Positions 61,534 to 64,000 of a DNA stretch of 64,000 nt are shown in pieces. The notes beneath the pieces were generated by a model. That model was not told the origin of the DNA, did no database searches, and was given only the letters and a program-made list of their open reading frames with translations. The stretch spans positions 151,056,899 to 151,120,898 of the forward strand of contig CM041294.1 of the NCBI GenBank assembly GCA_023052935.1, written 5' to 3'. The stretch comes from Piezodorus guildinii (lineage: Eukaryota; Arthropoda; Insecta; Hemiptera; Pentatomidae). Position 1 is the stretch's first letter; every line of letters starts with the position of its first letter. The position numbers and the translations under genes are program-made.

Positions 61534-64000
61534 TAGACGTTTCTATTTCTTTTATGACATTCTCAATATCTTCATCAGTTATTTCTGGGTTTTTTTGACT
61601 TGTACTAGGTTTATTATTATTATTATTTGATTTCTTTTTCTTAGTGACCTTTTTCGGTCGTTTGACTTGATCAGGGTGGAGTTTTTTCTTTCTACCTTTA
61701 TTTCTATTTCGAAATCTTTTATCAACATACTTTCCTTTTTCGTATTTAGGATCTATTTTCTTTTTCTGTTGTCTCTTTATATACACATCTTCCGGGATTT
61801 CTATGTCTTCTCTATTTTCATTTAACTTGCCTATTTTTCTCTCTTTATTTTGTTCTATACCTTTCTTAGTTATTTCGAAAAGCTGCTTCATTTTCCGATG
61901 GTACTCATGAACAAGATATTCTTTTATTTCCGGGGATTCATTATAAGTTTCATTAGTGATACCGAAAGTTATTTCGTTAGGGGTCATTTTAAGATCTTGA
62001 TTAAGGGAATTATTATATGCTGTCGTTGCTTGCTCTAACTTATCTTCCTCTTTATCATCTTTGTTTTCTATGTTTATAAGTCTTAAAATTTCTAATAACG
62101 AAGAGCTTGCTCGATTAAGCAATCCAAGAGAGTTAGGGTGATTGGGGGTAGTATAATGTAATTCAATATTTAAGTAGTTTAGAAAATCTTTAAACAAGTT
62201 ATTGTCGAATTCTCTTCCGTTGTCACATGATATTTTTTGGGGTTTTGGAAAATATGCTAAATATTTTTTCAATACTTTCATGCTTTCTATGGCATTATAA
62301 CTCGTTGCGTAATAAGAAAATATTCTTTTGGAAAAAGTATCTACTATTAAATAAATGTAATAATTACTCATGTGTAAGGTATCAATCATTAAATCTGTAA
62401 AGGGTTTCTCAGGTGTGGGAGTAATTTTAAATTTTTGTTTTATAGGTCTTCTATCGTATTTGCCTTTTCCACATGTGTCACATTTGTTTATAATTTCTGT
62501 GATATGATCTTTCATATTGGGCCAATAAAATTTGGTTTTCAAAACTAAATATGTTTCATTTATACCTCTGTGGCATGTCTTGGCGATATGATAATCAAGG
62601 ATAAGTAATTTCTGGTCTTCCGTGTTCTTTACATCTGGCAATAGTTTATAATATCTTTTAATTCTATTTGTGGGAAATTTTTCTCTAATGAGTGATGCAA
62701 CTTTATTAAATAATGCATTATACCAATTATTTTCACTTTCTATAGAATCTGATATGGGTGAGCAGTATATGCCGTAAGTTATATTTGGTCTTAAGATTTC
62801 TAAAAGTTTTTCTTCTATTTCAAAATCTTTTTCATGATAAGGCCAAGTAAATTCAATTGTTGTTCTTTGCTTATTATTGAATATTGTTTCGCGTTGAATT
62901 TTCGCGTGTCCCTTTTTTATTATTATTTGATTTTTCTCAACATTTACTGGTCTAGATTTATCATCAACTATTAAGATTCTGTTATCGGAGGATTCTGTGG
63001 AGTGCTGCGTTGCTAAAGAAGATATATCATCTTGAATTATTTCTTGGTGTTCACCATTATTATTTTCTTCTATGTTTTCATCATTATTAATTCCTTCTAA
63101 GTTTTCATTGTTAGCTTCTTCTTGGGTTTCTTCTATTCCCATTTCTTGTAATAAATCTACGATTTCTTGTGAATAGTTATTAGGAGAATTTTCTGTATGA
63201 AAAATATCAAATTCTGGTTCTTTTAATTTCCTTTCTTCAATAGGGTAACGGGATAAATGGTCGGCGACTTTATTAGCCTTTCCTTCAATGTATTTTATGT
63301 CATATTCGAAATCTTCTAACAATAATTTCCATCTAATTAATCTGGCGTTCTGTGTTTTACACGTTCTTAAATATTCTAAAGGTTTGTGATCTGAATATAT
63401 GAAAAATTTTCTACCGTATAAGTAGGGTCGAAAATGATTGCAAGCCCAAATAATGGCTAAACATTCCTTTTCCGTTGTTGAGTAATTTTGTTCTGCTTTA
63501 TTAAGTGTTCTGGATGCAAAACATACAGGGAGTTCTTTTCCATCTTTCTTCTGTGCTAATACTGCACCAATGGCGAAATTACTTGCGTCAGTTGTTAAGA
63601 AAAAGTCCTGATTGAAATCTGGAATTTGCAAAATGGGGCTACTACATACAAGTTGTTTCAATTTCTCAAAAGCGTTTTCATATAACTCTGGTTTGATTTC
63701 TTTTTGATCTTTTCGAAGACATCTCGTTAATGGGGAAGCTATCTTTGCGTAATTTGGTATCATTTTCCTATAGAAACCAGTTAATCCTAAAAAGCTTTTA
63801 ATTTCTTTTTCATTTTTAGGGAGTTTAAAATCTTTTACTGCTTTTATCTTTTCTGGATTAGGTTCTATGCCGCGTTCGCTGATAATATGTCCGAGGAATA
63901 ACAATTCTTTCTTGCAAAATTCTGTCTTATCGAGCTGAATCTTTAAGTTATGTTTTTCTAACTTTTTAAGAGTTTCTTCTAAATGTTTCCAATGATCTTT
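61418..64000 (-). CDS. pol: Errantivirus pol: RT end, RNase H, integrase (runs off right edge)
   Basis: Open from the window edge (KDHWKHLEETLKKLEKHNLK) to the TGA at 61418, about 860 codons. In order: end of RT palm and thumb (FLGHIISERGIEPNPEKIKA, GLTGFYRKMIPNYAKIASPL); Ty3-type RNase H (LTTDASNFAIGAVLAQ near 63.59 kb, TEKECLAIIWACNHFRPYL, YSDHKPLEYL, ADHLSRYP); an acidic linker; integrase HHCC zinc domain (HIAKTCHRGI ... CDTCGK near 62.6-62.47 kb); and the integrase core with the first two acidic residues (LMIDTLHM, SCDNGREF). At the third position, where the family has Glu in a GxxER context, this copy has GLLNRAS (Asn, codon at 62114-62116). A basic C-terminal region (PKKVTKKKKSNNNNNKPS) follows. 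Protease and RT motifs 1-5 lie outside the window. Confidence 0.9.
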   Translation of the reverse strand, partial: KDHWKHLEETLKKLEKHNLKIQLDKTEFCKKELLFLGHIISERGIEPNPEKIKAVKDFKLPKNEKEIKSFLGLTGFYRKMIPNYAKIASPLTRCLRKDQKEIKPELYENAFEKLKQLVCSSPILQIPDFNQDFFLTTDASNFAIGAVLAQKKDGKELPVCFASRTLNKAEQNYSTTEKECLAIIWACNHFRPYLYGRKFFIYSDHKPLEYLRTCKTQNARLIRWKLLLEDFEYDIKYIEGKANKVADHLSRYPIEERKLKEPEFDIFHTENSPNNYSQEIVDLLQEMGIEETQEEANNENLEGINNDENIEENNNGEHQEIIQDDISSLATQHSTESSDNRILIVDDKSRPVNVEKNQIIIKKGHAKIQRETIFNNKQRTTIEFTWPYHEKDFEIEEKLLEILRPNITYGIYCSPISDSIESENNWYNALFNKVASLIREKFPTNRIKRYYKLLPDVKNTEDQKLLILDYHIAKTCHRGINETYLVLKTKFYWPNMKDHITEIINKCDTCGKGKYDRRPIKQKFKITPTPEKPFTDLMIDTLHMSNYYIYLIVDTFSKRIFSYYATSYNAIESMKVLKKYLAYFPKPQKISCDNGREFDNNLFKDFLNYLNIELHYTTPNHPNSLGLLNRASSSLLEILRLINIENKDDKEEDKLEQATTAYNNSLNQDLKMTPNEITFGITNETYNESPEIKEYLVHEYHRKMKQLFEITKKGIEQNKERKIGKLNENREDIEIPEDVYIKRQQKKKIDPKYEKGKYVDKRFRNRNKGRKKKLHPDQVKRPKKVTKKKKSNNNNNKPSTSQKNPEITDEDIENVIKEIETSNVTGVSQDDFEFDDELFQVSSDRSAYGSDTDPANTRFI

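Noticed and set aside
1..64000. Left gag and right pol-env as one continuous provirus
   Set aside because: Both lie on the minus strand, but gag is at the left edge with its 5' LTR to its right, and the env end with its 3' LTR also faces left; they are two separate elements 59 kb apart.

Overview
This window looks like AT-rich, transposon-saturated euchromatin or intergenic DNA of an arthropod, most likely an insect. The evidence is the content itself: errantivirus-type Ty3/Gypsy elements (one with an F-type envelope gene), Jockey-, R1-, RTE- and CR1-like non-LTR retrotransposons, mariner and Tigger DNA transposons, and two tRNA-derived SINE families. I found no convincing host protein-coding gene, tRNA, rRNA or CRISPR array. 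The species cannot be named from the sequence alone. In the names below, Jockey family A, CR1-like family B, HINE copies A-N, SINE-A/B, repeats X/Y/Z and FB0-FB3 are labels local to this annotation.

Layout, left to right. 0-2.3 kb: 5' end of a minus-strand errantivirus-like element (gag, primer binding site, 168-bp LTR next to a TA tract), then a 564-bp solo LTR. 2.3-5.7 kb: two internally deleted mariner copies around a HINE repeat. 6.3-20.3 kb: six more copies or pieces of the HINE repeat (0.7-0.95 kb, subterminal inverted repeats, hairpin end), a three-layer nest of Jockey LINEs (10.3-13.5 kb), and the first small foldback retroposon (14.75 kb). 20.4-35 kb: RTE, Jockey and CR1-like remnants, a second solo LTR, SINEs and two more foldback retroposons (25.8 and 31.2 kb). 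35.8-40.8 kb: four HINE copies, one split by a Tigger remnant, one by an antisense-SINE retroposon and one by a LINE tail. 41.6-45.6 kb: an R1-like LINE piece with an open gag-like ORF1 and an ORF2 carrying an internal in-frame deletion, fused to a HINE and flanked by an ~85-bp direct repeat. 45.8-57.6 kb: LINE, SINE and HINE debris, a short minisatellite and some unclassified repeats. 57.7-58.5 kb: the fourth foldback retroposon, an almost perfect 0.7-kb palindrome. 59.5-64 kb: 3' end of a second minus-strand errantivirus, with pol running off the window, a full env ORF and a probable 3' LTR.

The most interesting signal is the set of four foldback elements at 14754-14963, 25766-26280, 31205-32290 and 57762-58494. 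Each is an inverted repeat with an extra one-sided tail. Each sits between perfect 13-17-bp direct repeats, as expected for target-primed retrotransposition and not for cut-and-paste transposition. The arms carry a motif laid out like a hammerhead ribozyme core: CTGANGA, a 3-5-bp helix whose two strands change together between elements, GAA(A), then a CGT-type segment. They may be non-autonomous relatives of Penelope-like elements, whose terminal repeats are known to carry hammerhead motifs. One constant deviation, an extra nucleotide after CTGANGA, means the ribozyme reading is a hypothesis.

The elements show a readable history: younger retrotransposons cut older ones, target-site duplications give the order, and two mariner copies share one deletion junction and so descend from one defective parent.
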